The notes: a model not told the origin generated them from the letters alone. Numbered from the stretch's first letter, positions 14,554 to 22,938 are shown. The stretch: 26,666 nt of DNA from Peptococcaceae bacterium BRH_c23 (GCA_000961805.1 LADV01000212.1:1-26666), one strand, 5' to 3'. Program-made: numbers and translations.

Positions 14554-17103
14554 CTAACGCTGGGCATAGACCCATTGACTAGCTATTTCCTGCTCTTCTT
14601 CCGAAGTGCTAATTTGACCCTCCAGCCAGGCCATGCGCACTCGATCCAGAATTTGTCCGATCTCTGGGCCCTGCTTAACACCCATTTGGATTAGGGCTTT
14701 ACCATTAAGGGACATGTTTATTCTTTGGCCAGCCTCAAGGCATTCCGTTATTTGCTGCTTATAACGTTCATCCCTTGCTAAGGCGATGACAGCCTCCTTC
14801 GGGGCTTTGTTTAGCACTCTGTCCAGCTCACTTAAAGTCAAAGAATCCATCAAAGTATCGCGCAGACTAATTAAGGCTATTGTTTCATCCCTTAGGGATC
14901 TATTTAAATTTACTCGCTCCAGGACTTTCTCGATACTTGCGTTGTCCATATTAGAAATAGCCATTAACCAACGCAGCTTCAGAGACCATTGAGCACTATC
15001 CTCTAGGTCCTCTAAGCTAAAGTTCCAGTTAAACTCCTCTCTGAACCAGGCCTTAAATAAGCCGCACTTGATCAAGGTTTGACCCATAGCTAGATAGTTT
15101 ACTTCGGTAAAGATATGCATAATCTCTTCAGTAAAGCGTTCTATGCTTAGTTTAGCAAGGACTCCAGTATCTATCGCTGTATGAAGCGCTTCGAGTGTTT
15201 CTTTAGCCAAATTAAAATGATACCGTTCCGCAAAGCGAATTGCCCTCAGCATCCGCGTAGGATCATCGATAAAACTAATATTGTGTAAGTAGCGGATTTT
15301 TCCTTGTTGCAAATCTCGTTTGCCACCGTAATAATCCACAAGTTCTCCATAACGCTCTGCATTCAAGCAAATTGCCATGGAGTTAATCGTAAAATCACGT
15401 CGGAAAAGATCATCTCGCAAACATGATTCCTCTACTTGGGGAAGCGCTCCGGGAAAGGAATAATGTTCCCATCTCGTACTTGCTACGTCGAGATGACTCC
15501 CATCAGGAAAAATAATCTGTGCTGTTCCAAATTTTACATGCTGGGTTAGTTTACCCTCTGGCATTCTCCTCATTAAAGCCTGTGCAAATTGGCCGCCGCT
15601 GCCTTCCACCACAAAATCCAAGTCTTGTGTCGGAACGGAAAGTAGTAAATCCCGGACAAACCCTCCAACAAGATAAACGGAGCATTGTTCTTCCTGAGCG
15701 GTATCTCGGACCGCCTCAAGTAGATTTTGGACTTCTTTCGGCAAACTTTTTATCAAATCCAAAATGTCCTGACGCATGGCTGCACTGCGTTCACGACCAA
15801 GTTGTGCTTCAATAGGAACCGAACCACCGTGAATGAGACGTAAGACATCAGACCTGGAAACAATGCCTACAAGGTTACCTTCTTCAACTACGGGGAGACG
15901 CCCAATGTCATTTCGAACCATGAGACGTTGAACCTCATCCCACGGGGCCTCTACATCTACCGTTTTAACCTTTGTGGTCATAAACCCTTTTACTGGCGCG
16001 TGTCGTAGACCGTGTTTAATCGCCTTATCAACATCTCGCCGAGAAATAATCCCTACTAGACTCTTATCCTCTGTGACAGGTACTCCTGTGTGTCCGTAAC
16101 GCAAGAGAATTTGTTCTACCTCGCCAAGTTTTGTCTCCGGAGAAACGGTTTTAACCGGATAACTCATAATATCTCGGACCATATGGGGCCGATTAGCTCG
16201 GCTTTGAATCGCAGAACGCAGTTGTTTAAGGAGGACAGGAATTTCTCCATCCTTAATGGTCGCTGATGCCGCCCTCTCATGGCCGGCACCACCAAATAAT
16301 TGGACCAATCCATTGACTGGTAAGCCTCTTCCTCTCGATCGACCCACGATATAGACTCGATTCTCCATCTTGACTAACAGAAACCAAGTATCAGCACCTT
16401 CAAGTTCCCCAACACGATGAACTAACAAAGCCAGGCCACCGACATAATCTTCTGACTCAGCATACGAAATATAGACCGGTAAGCCATCAAAAAATTCCGT
16501 CTGTCCCTGATCCAACAATTGCTGTAATAAGTCTTTTTGTTCCTCGGCAAGTGGCCGTCGTAAGTATTTAGCAATAACCCCCAGATTCGCTCCTTGTCCT
16601 AATAAATAAGCCACAGCGTGTACATCACGAACTGTGGTGCTATCAAACAACAAACTTCCGGTATCGTCATAAATTCCGATGGCAATCAAAGTCGCTTCAA
16701 AGCTACTCAACGGTAAGCCAAGTCCGGCTAATTTTTCAACTAAGAGCGTTGCACAGGCTCCAACCGGTTCAATCACCATTCCCGGTTTGAGCTTTCCCGC
16801 ATAGGGATGATGATCATAGATTTCCAGCTCAACTCCAGAGGTTTTAGCGACCTTTTCGCCCACCGGGCCCGCACGTTGTAGCTCATGAGTGTCCACCAAG
16901 ATGACCCTGGAAACCTCGTCCATGTCAATATCTTGCGCTTTTCGAAACCGTAATTGATCCCGAGAGAGGGCCAAAAAATCTTGCACGTAGTCATTCGGTT
17001 TCCCGTCCATGACTAAGACGCTGTTTGGATAAATCTTTTGAGCAGCCACCATCGATGCTAAGGCATCAAAATCGAGTTGGCGATGAGCCAATATGATATC
17101 CAT
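14554..17103 (-). CDS. DHH/CBS/tRNA nucleotidyltransferase fusion protein
   Basis: An 849-aa fusion of a putative phosphoesterase with a tRNA CCA- or A-adding enzyme. In order: DHH domain (LDFDALAS at 10-17, DTHELQ at 71-76, YDHHPY at 96-101); DHHA1 domain ending in LFGGAGHERAASATI; two CBS domains (about 310-440, each ending in a VGIxSRxDV block), which normally bind adenine nucleotides; then the class II nucleotidyltransferase head (VYLVGGFVRDLLLSVPTQ, catalytic DLD, later RRDFTINSMAI and DDPTRMLRAIRFAERYHF) and a helical RNA-binding tail. The architecture is known in several Firmicutes and delta-proteobacteria. CCA-adding versus A-adding specificity cannot be decided by eye. It starts the run leading to the M50 protease, trpS, scpA and scpB. 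Confidence 0.92.
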   Translation of the reverse strand: MDIILAHRQLDFDALASMVAAQKIYPNSVLVMDGKPNDYVQDFLALSRDQLRFRKAQDIDMDEVSRVILVDTHELQRAGPVGEKVAKTSGVELEIYDHHPYAGKLKPGMVIEPVGACATLLVEKLAGLGLPLSSFEATLIAIGIYDDTGSLLFDSTTVRDVHAVAYLLGQGANLGVIAKYLRRPLAEEQKDLLQQLLDQGQTEFFDGLPVYISYAESEDYVGGLALLVHRVGELEGADTWFLLVKMENRVYIVGRSRGRGLPVNGLVQLFGGAGHERAASATIKDGEIPVLLKQLRSAIQSRANRPHMVRDIMSYPVKTVSPETKLGEVEQILLRYGHTGVPVTEDKSLVGIISRRDVDKAIKHGLRHAPVKGFMTTKVKTVDVEAPWDEVQRLMVRNDIGRLPVVEEGNLVGIVSRSDVLRLIHGGSVPIEAQLGRERSAAMRQDILDLIKSLPKEVQNLLEAVRDTAQEEQCSVYLVGGFVRDLLLSVPTQDLDFVVEGSGGQFAQALMRRMPEGKLTQHVKFGTAQIIFPDGSHLDVASTRWEHYSFPGALPQVEESCLRDDLFRRDFTINSMAICLNAERYGELVDYYGGKRDLQQGKIRYLHNISFIDDPTRMLRAIRFAERYHFNLAKETLEALHTAIDTGVLAKLSIERFTEEIMHIFTEVNYLAMGQTLIKCGLFKAWFREEFNWNFSLEDLEDSAQWSLKLRWLMAISNMDNASIEKVLERVNLNRSLRDETIALISLRDTLMDSLTLSELDRVLNKAPKEAVIALARDERYKQQITECLEAGQRINMSLNGKALIQMGVKQGPEIGQILDRVRMAWLEGQISTSEEEQEIASQWVYAQR

Positions 17104-17333
17104 TGTTCCATCCTCAAATTCTCTATAAATTGTTCTTAAATTATACCATCATCTGCCTGTTTTCATCAACTTCATAGATTTGTAGTAATTTAGAAACTTC
17201 AAACACCCATGAATATACGAAAAAGAAGAGCATTTACACTCTCCTTGATCCCTAGCAACCTAGGTTTATAGAAGTTTCACGAACCTTAGTTCTATCAGAA
17301 GTAGGTGCTGTTGTTGAGCTTAGCTGAACGAGT

Positions 17334-18293
17334 TCACTGAAGACTCATCTTTGGTCGTTCTAACCTCACTGAACCAGCAGCTGTAGAAATTTCCAGATCT
17401 ATTTTAGTCTTAGCTTCAGAATAGTTCGGACTGACCCATTTCTTATCGTCTAGCAATAAGCCTGAGCCCATAAAGTCAGTACTTGTAGCCACTCCTTTTA
17501 GGCGAATCTGTAAACCGACACTTTCGGGAACCACCAATGTTAACTTGGAAGCCCCGCTGTCAATCTTTCCTTGAGTAGCAATTCCAGTCTCTCCAAATTG
17601 AAGCTCGAAGTTACTAGCTCCTGTACCTATTTTTAAATTATCCACCATAAGCTGACTTAAATCAATCATTCCGTTAATCGCGCCCGCTTCGATATCTAAG
17701 TCATAGTGTACCTTGGGCGAAAGATTTAGTGCAATATCACTCAAATTGCGTTCTCTCTTCCCCATTGATGAATGGGAAGAGAGTGTCGCTGTGATGGTAT
17801 CTCCCGATTGCTTAATCTGAACAGGCGAGGCATTCGGTCCTGGATCTGAAATCCGACTTACCCATTTATAGGTCCCAGTCATAAGTTTTGCCTCGGTATT
17901 CCCTGATGCCAACTCCTTTACTTGAACCTGTGCTCCTCCCAGTTCAAGGTTAACCCGCACTTTCTTGACCTCCGAGGGTAATGGGACGTCTATTGTACCC
18001 GTTCCATCCGAAACACTATGAAATGTACGATTCCAAGGCATAGGCCCAGGCTTATCACCCACCACCAAAGAGTATCCAACCATGCTCAAAAGGAAAATCA
18101 ACAAAACAGTGCTGAAGGGAATCCGTCGGTTAAAAAACAAACCAATTCCTGCCAAGATAAGGATTAACGGCCATAGATCGACGACATGGACCCATAAATT
18201 CCAGGATAATACCCCATAGTTAAGCAAGAAAAAGATTAGCCCTAAGACAATTAGAAGTAGCCCGCGACTCAGGGAATCAAAGACTCTTTTCAT
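17334..18293 (-). CDS. LiaF-like/DUF5668 membrane protein with toast-rack-like domain
   Basis: A 319-aa protein with three closely spaced N-terminal helices (about residues 11-27, 36-53 and 60-77), then a long extracytoplasmic domain of repeated short beta strands (VRVNLELGGAQVQV, DIEAGAINGMIDLS, NLKIGTGASNFELQF, KIDSGASKLTLVVP). This layout is that of LiaF/YvqF-type proteins with an N-terminal DUF5668 and a C-terminal adhesin-like beta helix, linked to envelope-stress sensing. The seven-G ribosome site is inside the end of the PspC gene, and the ATG overlaps the PspC stop by four bases (ATGA), so the two genes are coupled. No LiaR/LiaS regulators are in the window. Function is inferred from family and neighbour. 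Confidence 0.77.
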   Translation of the reverse strand: MKRVFDSLSRGLLLIVLGLIFFLLNYGVLSWNLWVHVVDLWPLILILAGIGLFFNRRIPFSTVLLIFLLSMVGYSLVVGDKPGPMPWNRTFHSVSDGTGTIDVPLPSEVKKVRVNLELGGAQVQVKELASGNTEAKLMTGTYKWVSRISDPGPNASPVQIKQSGDTITATLSSHSSMGKRERNLSDIALNLSPKVHYDLDIEAGAINGMIDLSQLMVDNLKIGTGASNFELQFGETGIATQGKIDSGASKLTLVVPESVGLQIRLKGVATSTDFMGSGLLLDDKKWVSPNYSEAKTKIDLEISTAAGSVRLERPKMSLQ

Positions 18294-18745
18294 TTTCGTC
18301 CCCCCCTAAAAACGATGGCAAGTCCAATAATAATTAGAAGTAAAGGCCACATTTTGCTCATATTGAACCAAATCGGAAACCAGCGTTCAAGTAAAAAAAA
18401 TCCTCCTAGGATCACCAACACTCCACCCGCCATTTTCGAGCGGTTCTCATGATTTTCCTGCTTATCAAAATCAGTAGCAACCTCTTCCACATCGGAGACG
18501 ACTTGTTTAACAAAATCCCCAACTTCACGCTTTTGGTCCCCGGAATACCCGAATTGTCCTGCGGGATCAACTGGTATAATTATCCACGCAACTAGATATG
18601 CTGGAAAACCAACCCCTCCTGCAAACAAAGCTACTAAGGCAATGAGCCGCACTAGGGTGACATCGACACGAAAATAATCAGCAAGCCCTCCACAAACCCC
18701 TCCGATCATCTTTTCTCGTACAGAACGGTATACCTTTTCAGTCAT
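18290..18745 (-). CDS. PspC domain envelope-stress protein
   Basis: Small membrane protein with an N-terminal PspC domain (about residues 3-62): KVYRSVREKMIGGVCGGLAD, then a helix ending in PAYLVAWIIIP. A charged linker and two further helices follow (GGVLVILGGFFLLERWF and MWPLLLIIIGLAIVFRGG), which resemble the DUF5668 helices of the next gene. PspC proteins sense or respond to membrane stress. The frame allows an ATG at 18751, but AGGAGG is too close to it; the ATG at 18745 has correct spacing. It is the first gene of a two-gene unit with the LiaF-like protein. Confidence 0.85.
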   Translation of the reverse strand: MTEKVYRSVREKMIGGVCGGLADYFRVDVTLVRLIALVALFAGGVGFPAYLVAWIIIPVDPAGQFGYSGDQKREVGDFVKQVVSDVEEVATDFDKQENHENRSKMAGGVLVILGGFFLLERWFPIWFNMSKMWPLLLIIIGLAIVFRGGRK

Positions 18746-18880
18746 GTTCATATCCTCCTATAATCCTTACTTGATTTTTTATCTACACTCTTAATACGAT
18801 TGAAAAACTTCTTTTGTTTCACGTAGGAGCAAATATTTCTCAAAATTTTTTCAAAAGACTTGTCATTTCCAATCCAATAC

Positions 18881-18921
18881 GAAGAAAACCTCAAACCCAT
18901 AAGAGGCTTGAGGTTTTCTTC
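18881..18921. terminator. Long hairpin terminator after the 113-aa gene
   Basis: Perfect 14-bp stem, GAAGAAAACCTCAA (18881-18894) with TTGAGGTTTTCTTC (18908-18921), with a 13-base loop. It lies 15 bases after the stop of the 18937-19278 gene. The T-rich stretch is mostly within the stem on the minus strand, while on the plus strand TTTAAATTT follows, so it may act both ways and shields the PspC unit. Confidence 0.75.
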
Positions 18922-18936
18922 TTTAAATTTATCAGT

Positions 18937-19278
18937 TTAGATACTAGTATTAATCTCTTCGGTTGCTTGTTCAATCTCTTCAGCAGACATCCCGTCTTTA
19001 GTCAAATTGAATTTAATCGCATCTGCCCAGAATGCACATTTTGCACTCATTTTCTTGAATGTTTTAGCATTAACTTTGCTTGCTTTGGCTCTGGCATCCG
19101 CATTTGATTGAACAATCGTACAAATATAGAGTGCTTTAACACGAGCGTCCTTATCAAGATCGCTAAACGTTTGGTTCAGTTCTGAAATCAGTTGACGATA
19201 ATAGTCCGAAAACTCTTCAAAAGGAATTTCAGTTTCCATGTGCAAGTATTCTTTCAAACTTTCAAGTAGCTTATCCAA
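18937..19278 (-). CDS. Unrecognised 113-aa helical protein
   Basis: I do not recognise this family. The protein is acidic at the start (MDKLLESLKEYLHMETEIPF), apparently almost all helical, with a basic middle segment (ADARAKASKVNAKTFKKMSA) followed by KCAFWADAIKFNLTKDGMSA and an acidic C-terminal helix. There is no signal peptide or membrane segment. The ribosome site GGAGGGTGG precedes the ATG, a near-consensus SigA promoter lies 46 bases upstream, and a 14-bp hairpin follows the stop. It is thus an independent, probably well-expressed vegetative gene placed between the LCP gene and the PspC unit. Two cysteines are present, too far apart to suggest a metal site. Confidence 0.8.
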   Translation of the reverse strand: MDKLLESLKEYLHMETEIPFEEFSDYYRQLISELNQTFSDLDKDARVKALYICTIVQSNADARAKASKVNAKTFKKMSAKCAFWADAIKFNLTKDGMSAEEIEQATEEINTSI

Positions 19279-19323
19279 TGTCCACCCTCCAAAAAATTGC
19301 CTTCTAAGTCTTAAATCTCATAT

Positions 19324-19352
19324 AGTATACAACTGATTATATAAAATGACAA
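19324..19352 (-). promoter_or_regulatory. Strong SigA promoter for the 113-aa gene
   Basis: On the minus strand TTGTCA (19347-19352) and TATACT (19324-19329) are separated by 17 bases, each one base from consensus. A second TTGTCA (19355-19360) lies directly upstream as part of a short tandem repeat (TGACAAGA). Predicted start is near 19317, with a leader of about 40 bases. Confidence 0.8.
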
Positions 19353-19443
19353 GATGACAAGTTAATTCGACCCTTTTACTCTAAAATCCTCTGAATCTTT
19401 GAATGAAACCTCAAGAGCTTATCTGGTGGGTAAATGCTAAGGC

Positions 19444-20571
19444 TCATTCGTCCTGCTCAAGATCCGTCCCCTCAAAATTAAAGAACACCGAAGTCGTCTT
19501 CCCCTCTTCCAAAAGACGTTTTACTACAACCTTTGCCTTCTGAGGGTTCACTCGCCAATAACTAATCTCGTTTTCAATCATAAAATTTCCTGGTAAAGTT
19601 TGAGATGTAATATCTAGTGTGTCGTAACTAAGTAGAAGATTGGCTAGCGACCACAGTTGTCCTATTGAAAGATCGGTTTCTACGGACTTAGCCATCTGAG
19701 TAATCAACGCTGGTAGTTTTGGTACGGTTTTCATTTGTAAAAATTCCTTTTCCATGGCCTTTATGACAGCCTGTTGACGAGTTGCTCTTGTTATATCCCC
19801 CAAGTTATCTTGTCGAAACCGTGCGTATTGTAAAGCTTGTGTTCCATTTAAACGTTGAGGCCCTTTACAAAGGTTTATGACACCATCTACTTTGTCTCCA
19901 GTGAGGTAATACATGTCTTTCTCTACTGTGAGACTTATCCCTCCCAAAATATCTATAATTGTCTTAAATCCAGTAAAGTTTGTCAGCATATACCCATCTA
20001 TAGTCTGACCAGTTAGTTCTTCAAGCAAGGCCTCTGTTGTTTTAAGTCCTTTCCCTAACCGCGCAGCGGCGTTAATTTTCTCCTTTCCATAGCCTGGTAT
20101 CATAACTTGGGTGTCGCGAGGTATGGACAGGAGGGTAACTTTACCGTTCAGTGTATTGATACTTGCCATTAGAAGCGTATCGGTGTTGCTCAGGGATTTT
20201 TTACCAGTTCTTTGATCGACTCCGACTAAAAGTACGGTAAAATGTTGTTTAGCAAAGGAAGATATGGAGCCAGCAGGCTCTTCAATCGGATCTTCGATCG
20301 GCTCTTCAGTAGGCTCTTCAACTACTATAGCGTTATTTTCAACACTTGTTTGTTGCGGGGTTTCTCCATCCCTCCGTTCAAAATCGTCTTTAGCAGTTAC
20401 ATGACTAAGTGGTTTGTTTTCTTTTCCTAGAACCTGGCCTACTAAACCAACAACCATAACCAAACTGACTCCTATAAAAAATCCAATTAAGAGGCTATTT
20501 TTATAGGATTTTAAGATCCGGAAAATCTTCTGCACATACCTCTTATTCTCGTACATCCGAATCCACTCCAT
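19444..20571 (-). CDS. LytR-CpsA-Psr (LCP) family cell-wall glycopolymer ligase
   Basis: Membrane-anchored enzyme family that attaches wall teichoic acid-like or other glycopolymers from undecaprenyl carriers to peptidoglycan. A short cytoplasmic N-terminus is followed by one helix (about 25-47), then an acidic linker with Glu-Pro repeats (EEPTEEPIEDPIEEP, residues 85-99, encoded by degenerate 12-base repeats), and the LCP domain (about 110-300). That domain has LLVGVDQRTGKKSLSNTDTL, LLSIPRDTQVMIPGYGKEKI and NGTQALQYARFRQDNLGDIT, including the arginine and aspartate residues that bind the pyrophosphate lipid. The start may be 20571 (AAAGGA far upstream) or the ATG at 20556 (GGAG nine bases before); I keep the longer form. 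It is monocistronic and divergent from the plus-strand gene at 20847. Confidence 0.9.
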   Translation of the reverse strand: MEWIRMYENKRYVQKIFRILKSYKNSLLIGFFIGVSLVMVVGLVGQVLGKENKPLSHVTAKDDFERRDGETPQQTSVENNAIVVEEPTEEPIEDPIEEPAGSISSFAKQHFTVLLVGVDQRTGKKSLSNTDTLLMASINTLNGKVTLLSIPRDTQVMIPGYGKEKINAAARLGKGLKTTEALLEELTGQTIDGYMLTNFTGFKTIIDILGGISLTVEKDMYYLTGDKVDGVINLCKGPQRLNGTQALQYARFRQDNLGDITRATRQQAVIKAMEKEFLQMKTVPKLPALITQMAKSVETDLSIGQLWSLANLLLSYDTLDITSQTLPGNFMIENEISYWRVNPQKAKVVVKRLLEEGKTTSVFFNFEGTDLEQDE

Positions 20572-20730
20572 TCCAAAGCTTTTCCTTTAGCATCAAACAT
20601 TCTGCCTTGAAATATTCCGGCTAACCATAAAAAATATAAAAAAATGTCTCTCTTCTAAATTAGGAGACTGGGAGTAAATTGTTTTTGGAAAATGAAATTC
20701 CGATCTAGAAATGTTATTTTTCCATCACAG

Positions 20731-20760
20731 TTGTCATTATGTTAAAATTTTACATATACT
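20731..20760 (+). promoter_or_regulatory. SigA-type promoter for the Tyr/Pro-rich gene
   Basis: TTGTCA (20731-20736) and TATACT (20755-20760) with an 18-base AT-rich spacer. Predicted transcription start is near 20767, giving about 80 bases of leader to the TTG start at 20847. Confidence 0.65.
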
Positions 20761-20846
20761 GGTGTAAACCTTACTTCTTGCTTATTTAGGCTAACTAAGT
20801 GAGTCATAAACTTGCTTTGATAGATGATAAAAGGGGGGGACTATCA

Positions 20847-21221
20847 TTGAACCATGGCTATTCCCGCGGAAATTTCCGTGCCTATACTCCTGTATTGAGA
20901 AATCCTGGCCTCTTCCACCAAAACACCGTGCTTTCCTCCCCAACAAATTATGCTGCTAACTATGTCCCGCCACTAGAAAGCAATTATTATTACTATCCTT
21001 CGCCCTATTCACCGCAAGCTCAATACATCGTTCCATCTCCTATGAATTATTCACCACAGTTGACCTTCTCCTCTTATTCAATGCCAGCCTATTCTTATGC
21101 ACCGACGGTCTCTTCTAAAGGGTTAGCCCTTATTCTAATTGCAACCCTTATTTTAGTGGCTCTGGATCTAATCATAGTACGTCCCCAAAAATTAAGGTCC
21201 GAGGTTCGAAGCCATATCTGA
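20847..21221 (+). CDS. Tyrosine/proline-rich single-span membrane protein
   Basis: No known family recognised. The likely start is TTG at 20847, seven bases after a run of seven G (20833-20839); the open frame reaches back to 20799, but the upstream ATG has no ribosome site. The 124-aa product has an unusual first 85 residues with about 14 tyrosines and 13 prolines, plus many Ser and Asn (for example NYYYYPSPYSPQAQYIVPSP). A single hydrophobic helix (GLALILIATLILVALDLIIV) and a short basic tail (RPQKLRSEVRSHI) follow. By the positive-inside rule the Tyr-rich part faces outside. It has its own promoter and a strong terminator shared with lysA. A cell-surface or spore-surface role is plausible from composition only. 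Confidence 0.75.
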   Translation: MNHGYSRGNFRAYTPVLRNPGLFHQNTVLSSPTNYAANYVPPLESNYYYYPSPYSPQAQYIVPSPMNYSPQLTFSSYSMPAYSYAPTVSSKGLALILIATLILVALDLIIVRPQKLRSEVRSHI

Positions 21222-21232
21222 TTTATTGTCAA

Positions 21233-21276
21233 AAAGAGGACCCGTAGCGTGAATTGAACACGTACGGGTCCTCTTT
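21233..21276. terminator. Bidirectional terminator between the Tyr-rich gene and lysA
   Basis: AAAGAGGACCCGTA (21233-21246) pairs perfectly with TACGGGTCCTCTTT (21263-21276), and an inner CGTG/CACG extends the stem around loop AATTGAA. The minus strand continues with T-rich sequence (TTTTT within CTCTTTTTGAC), and the plus strand with TCCTCTTTAT. It serves both convergent genes. Confidence 0.9.
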
Positions 21277-21289
21277 CCTCTTTATACAA

Positions 21290-22624
21290 CTATCGACTTG
21301 CCATCTGCAGATACTTCAAACGCTCTGGCAAACGATCATTTCGAAGTAAGTCTGAATAGGTTTCACGTTTGACAATCACATCTGCTTGACCGTTCTTTAC
21401 CAGAACTACCTCAGGCCTTGTAAGGCGATTGTAATTCGAGGACATGGAATAGTTATAGGCACCCGTCGACGAAACAGCCAGTAGATCACTAGGCTGGACT
21501 TTTGGCAAATCAAGATCCCAAATCAGCATGTCTCCGGACTCGCAACACTTTCCAGTAATAGAAACAAGTTCAGCCGCCTCTTCATTGGCGCGATTGGCAA
21601 GAACCGCTTCGTAGCGAGCTTGATAAAGAGAAGGTCTGGGGTTGTCGGCCATACCTCCATCGACGGCAACATATTTCCGAATTCCAGGAATCTCTTTGCT
21701 GGATCCGATGGTGTAAATTGTTGTTCCAGCCGTTCCCACAATTGAACGACCTGGTTCAACAATAATTTTAGGACGAGGAAAACTCTGATTTAAACAAGCT
21801 TCCTCTAGAGCATCCTGAACTGTTTTTGCATAATCTGCAATTTGAGCAGGATCATCTCCTGAGGCATAATAGATTCCAAAGCCTCCGCCAAGATTTAACT
21901 CTTGGAGAAGACAACCAGTACGCATGTGCATAGCTGCCATATACTCAATCATGACCTGAACTTCATGCCGGAAAGATTCTAATTCGAAAATCTGCGATCC
22001 AATATGGGCATGAAGCCCTTTCAGCACCAAGTTAGAAGAGGATAAAGCTAAATCTAAGGCTCGATTAGCTGTACCGTCGGATAAGGTGAAACCAAATTTT
22101 GAATCGATCTGACCCGTCTGAATGTATTCATGGGTATGGGCTTCGATCCCCGGTGTCACACGAAGAAGGATGTTGACTTGTTGGTTTAGTTCTGCAGCTA
22201 AATCATTGAGCACGCTCATCTCATAAAAGTTATCCACTACAATTCGTCCCACACCAGCTTTAATGGCCATGGTCAATTCTTCTCGAGATTTATTATTTCC
22301 GTGAAAATAAATGCGTCCAGCTGTAAAGTTGGCTTGCAGGGCTGTATAGAGTTCTCCTCCTGAGACAACATCCAACCCCAATCCTTCTTCCTCAATTATT
22401 CGACACATAGCCAAGGTGGAAAATGCTTTAGACGCATAAATGACCTCTGTATTATCTAAACCTTCAACAAACGAACTATAATACTGGCGACAAATATCCC
22501 GGATATGGGCTTCATCCATGACATATAAAGGGGTTCCAAATTGTTTGGCTAATTCTACTGTATCACAACCGCCAATTTCAAGATGCCCCTGTTCATTAAT
22601 TAATTGTGTGCCGTGCAGCCTCAT
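21290..22624 (-). CDS. lysA: Diaminopimelate decarboxylase
   Basis: PLP enzyme that converts meso-diaminopimelate to L-lysine, the last step of lysine synthesis. The 444-aa protein has the PLP lysine at K66 (VIYASKAFSTLAM), HIGS at 207-210, the glycine loop LNLGGGFGIYY near 244-252, EPGRS at 290-294, and the substrate-binding cysteine in GKCCESGDML (359-367). STGAYNYSMSSNYNRL at the end of the barrel/beta domain is typical of LysA. The ATG has GGGAGGAAG upstream. Expression is controlled by the lysine riboswitch and terminator immediately upstream, which independently confirms the function. Convergent with the Tyr-rich gene. Confidence 0.96.
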   Translation of the reverse strand: MRLHGTQLINEQGHLEIGGCDTVELAKQFGTPLYVMDEAHIRDICRQYYSSFVEGLDNTEVIYASKAFSTLAMCRIIEEEGLGLDVVSGGELYTALQANFTAGRIYFHGNNKSREELTMAIKAGVGRIVVDNFYEMSVLNDLAAELNQQVNILLRVTPGIEAHTHEYIQTGQIDSKFGFTLSDGTANRALDLALSSSNLVLKGLHAHIGSQIFELESFRHEVQVMIEYMAAMHMRTGCLLQELNLGGGFGIYYASGDDPAQIADYAKTVQDALEEACLNQSFPRPKIIVEPGRSIVGTAGTTIYTIGSSKEIPGIRKYVAVDGGMADNPRPSLYQARYEAVLANRANEEAAELVSITGKCCESGDMLIWDLDLPKVQPSDLLAVSSTGAYNYSMSSNYNRLTRPEVVLVKNGQADVIVKRETYSDLLRNDRLPERLKYLQMASR

Positions 22625-22667
22625 TTTCTCTTCCTCCCGTTTCTCAAATAAATTATTACATCAATTA

Positions 22668-22701
22668 AAAATGGCAACAGAAGGAGGTCCTCTGTTGCCA
22701 T
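22668..22701 (-). terminator. Riboswitch-controlled terminator of lysA
   Basis: An 11-bp perfect stem, ATGGCAACAGA (22671-22681) with TCTGTTGCCAT (22691-22701), 9-base loop. On the minus strand the stem runs into TTTTT. It lies 46 bases before the lysA ATG. A competing antiterminator is visible: CAACAGGAG (minus, 22738-22730) can pair with CTTCTGTTG (minus, 22683-22675), the 3' arm of the terminator. Confidence 0.9.
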
Positions 22702-22734
22702 ACAAGATGCACGGAACAATGACCCTCTTCTCCT

Positions 22735-22930
22735 GTTGTGAGTAGTTCTCCACACGATGATAAGATCAAAAGCATCGTGTGACAGTCCTGCAGTTCTTTA
22801 CTACAGACCCAGCACCAAAAAGCACGCCTTTTTGGGCTTCGGCGAATTTCCCTTTCCCATGAATTCATCGGTGTTCGCAACCTTCTTCATGGTACTCTTG
22901 TCATCCGCGCCTCTACCACACCCCCAAAGA
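22735..22930 (-). ncRNA. Lysine riboswitch (L-box) aptamer
   Basis: The minus strand carries the conserved L-box core elements in order: AGAGGCGCGGATGACAAGAG (ending near 22895), GGGAAATTCGCCGAAG (core TCGCCGAAG at 22837-22845), GCTGGGTCTG, and CAGGACTGTCA (GGACTGTCA at 22780-22788). A hairpin follows, CATCGTGTG/CACACGATG (22773-22781 with 22751-22759). The closing P1 helix pairs GTGTGGTAG with CTACTCAC (22741-22748) with one bulge. P1 overlaps the antiterminator strand at 22730-22738, so lysine binding should free the terminator and switch lysA off. The established family and the gene served agree. Confidence 0.95.
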
Positions 22931-22938
22931 GATGAGGT

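Noticed and set aside
17104..17333. Terminator or small gene in the 230-base gap
   Set aside because: Only an imperfect AGCT/AGCT inverted repeat without T-run (near 17310-17330) and no frame with a ribosome site; nothing else supported.
22665..22880. 71-aa minus-strand open frame before lysA
   Set aside because: It lies wholly inside the lysine aptamer and terminator; the RNA structure explains the conservation and there is no ribosome site.
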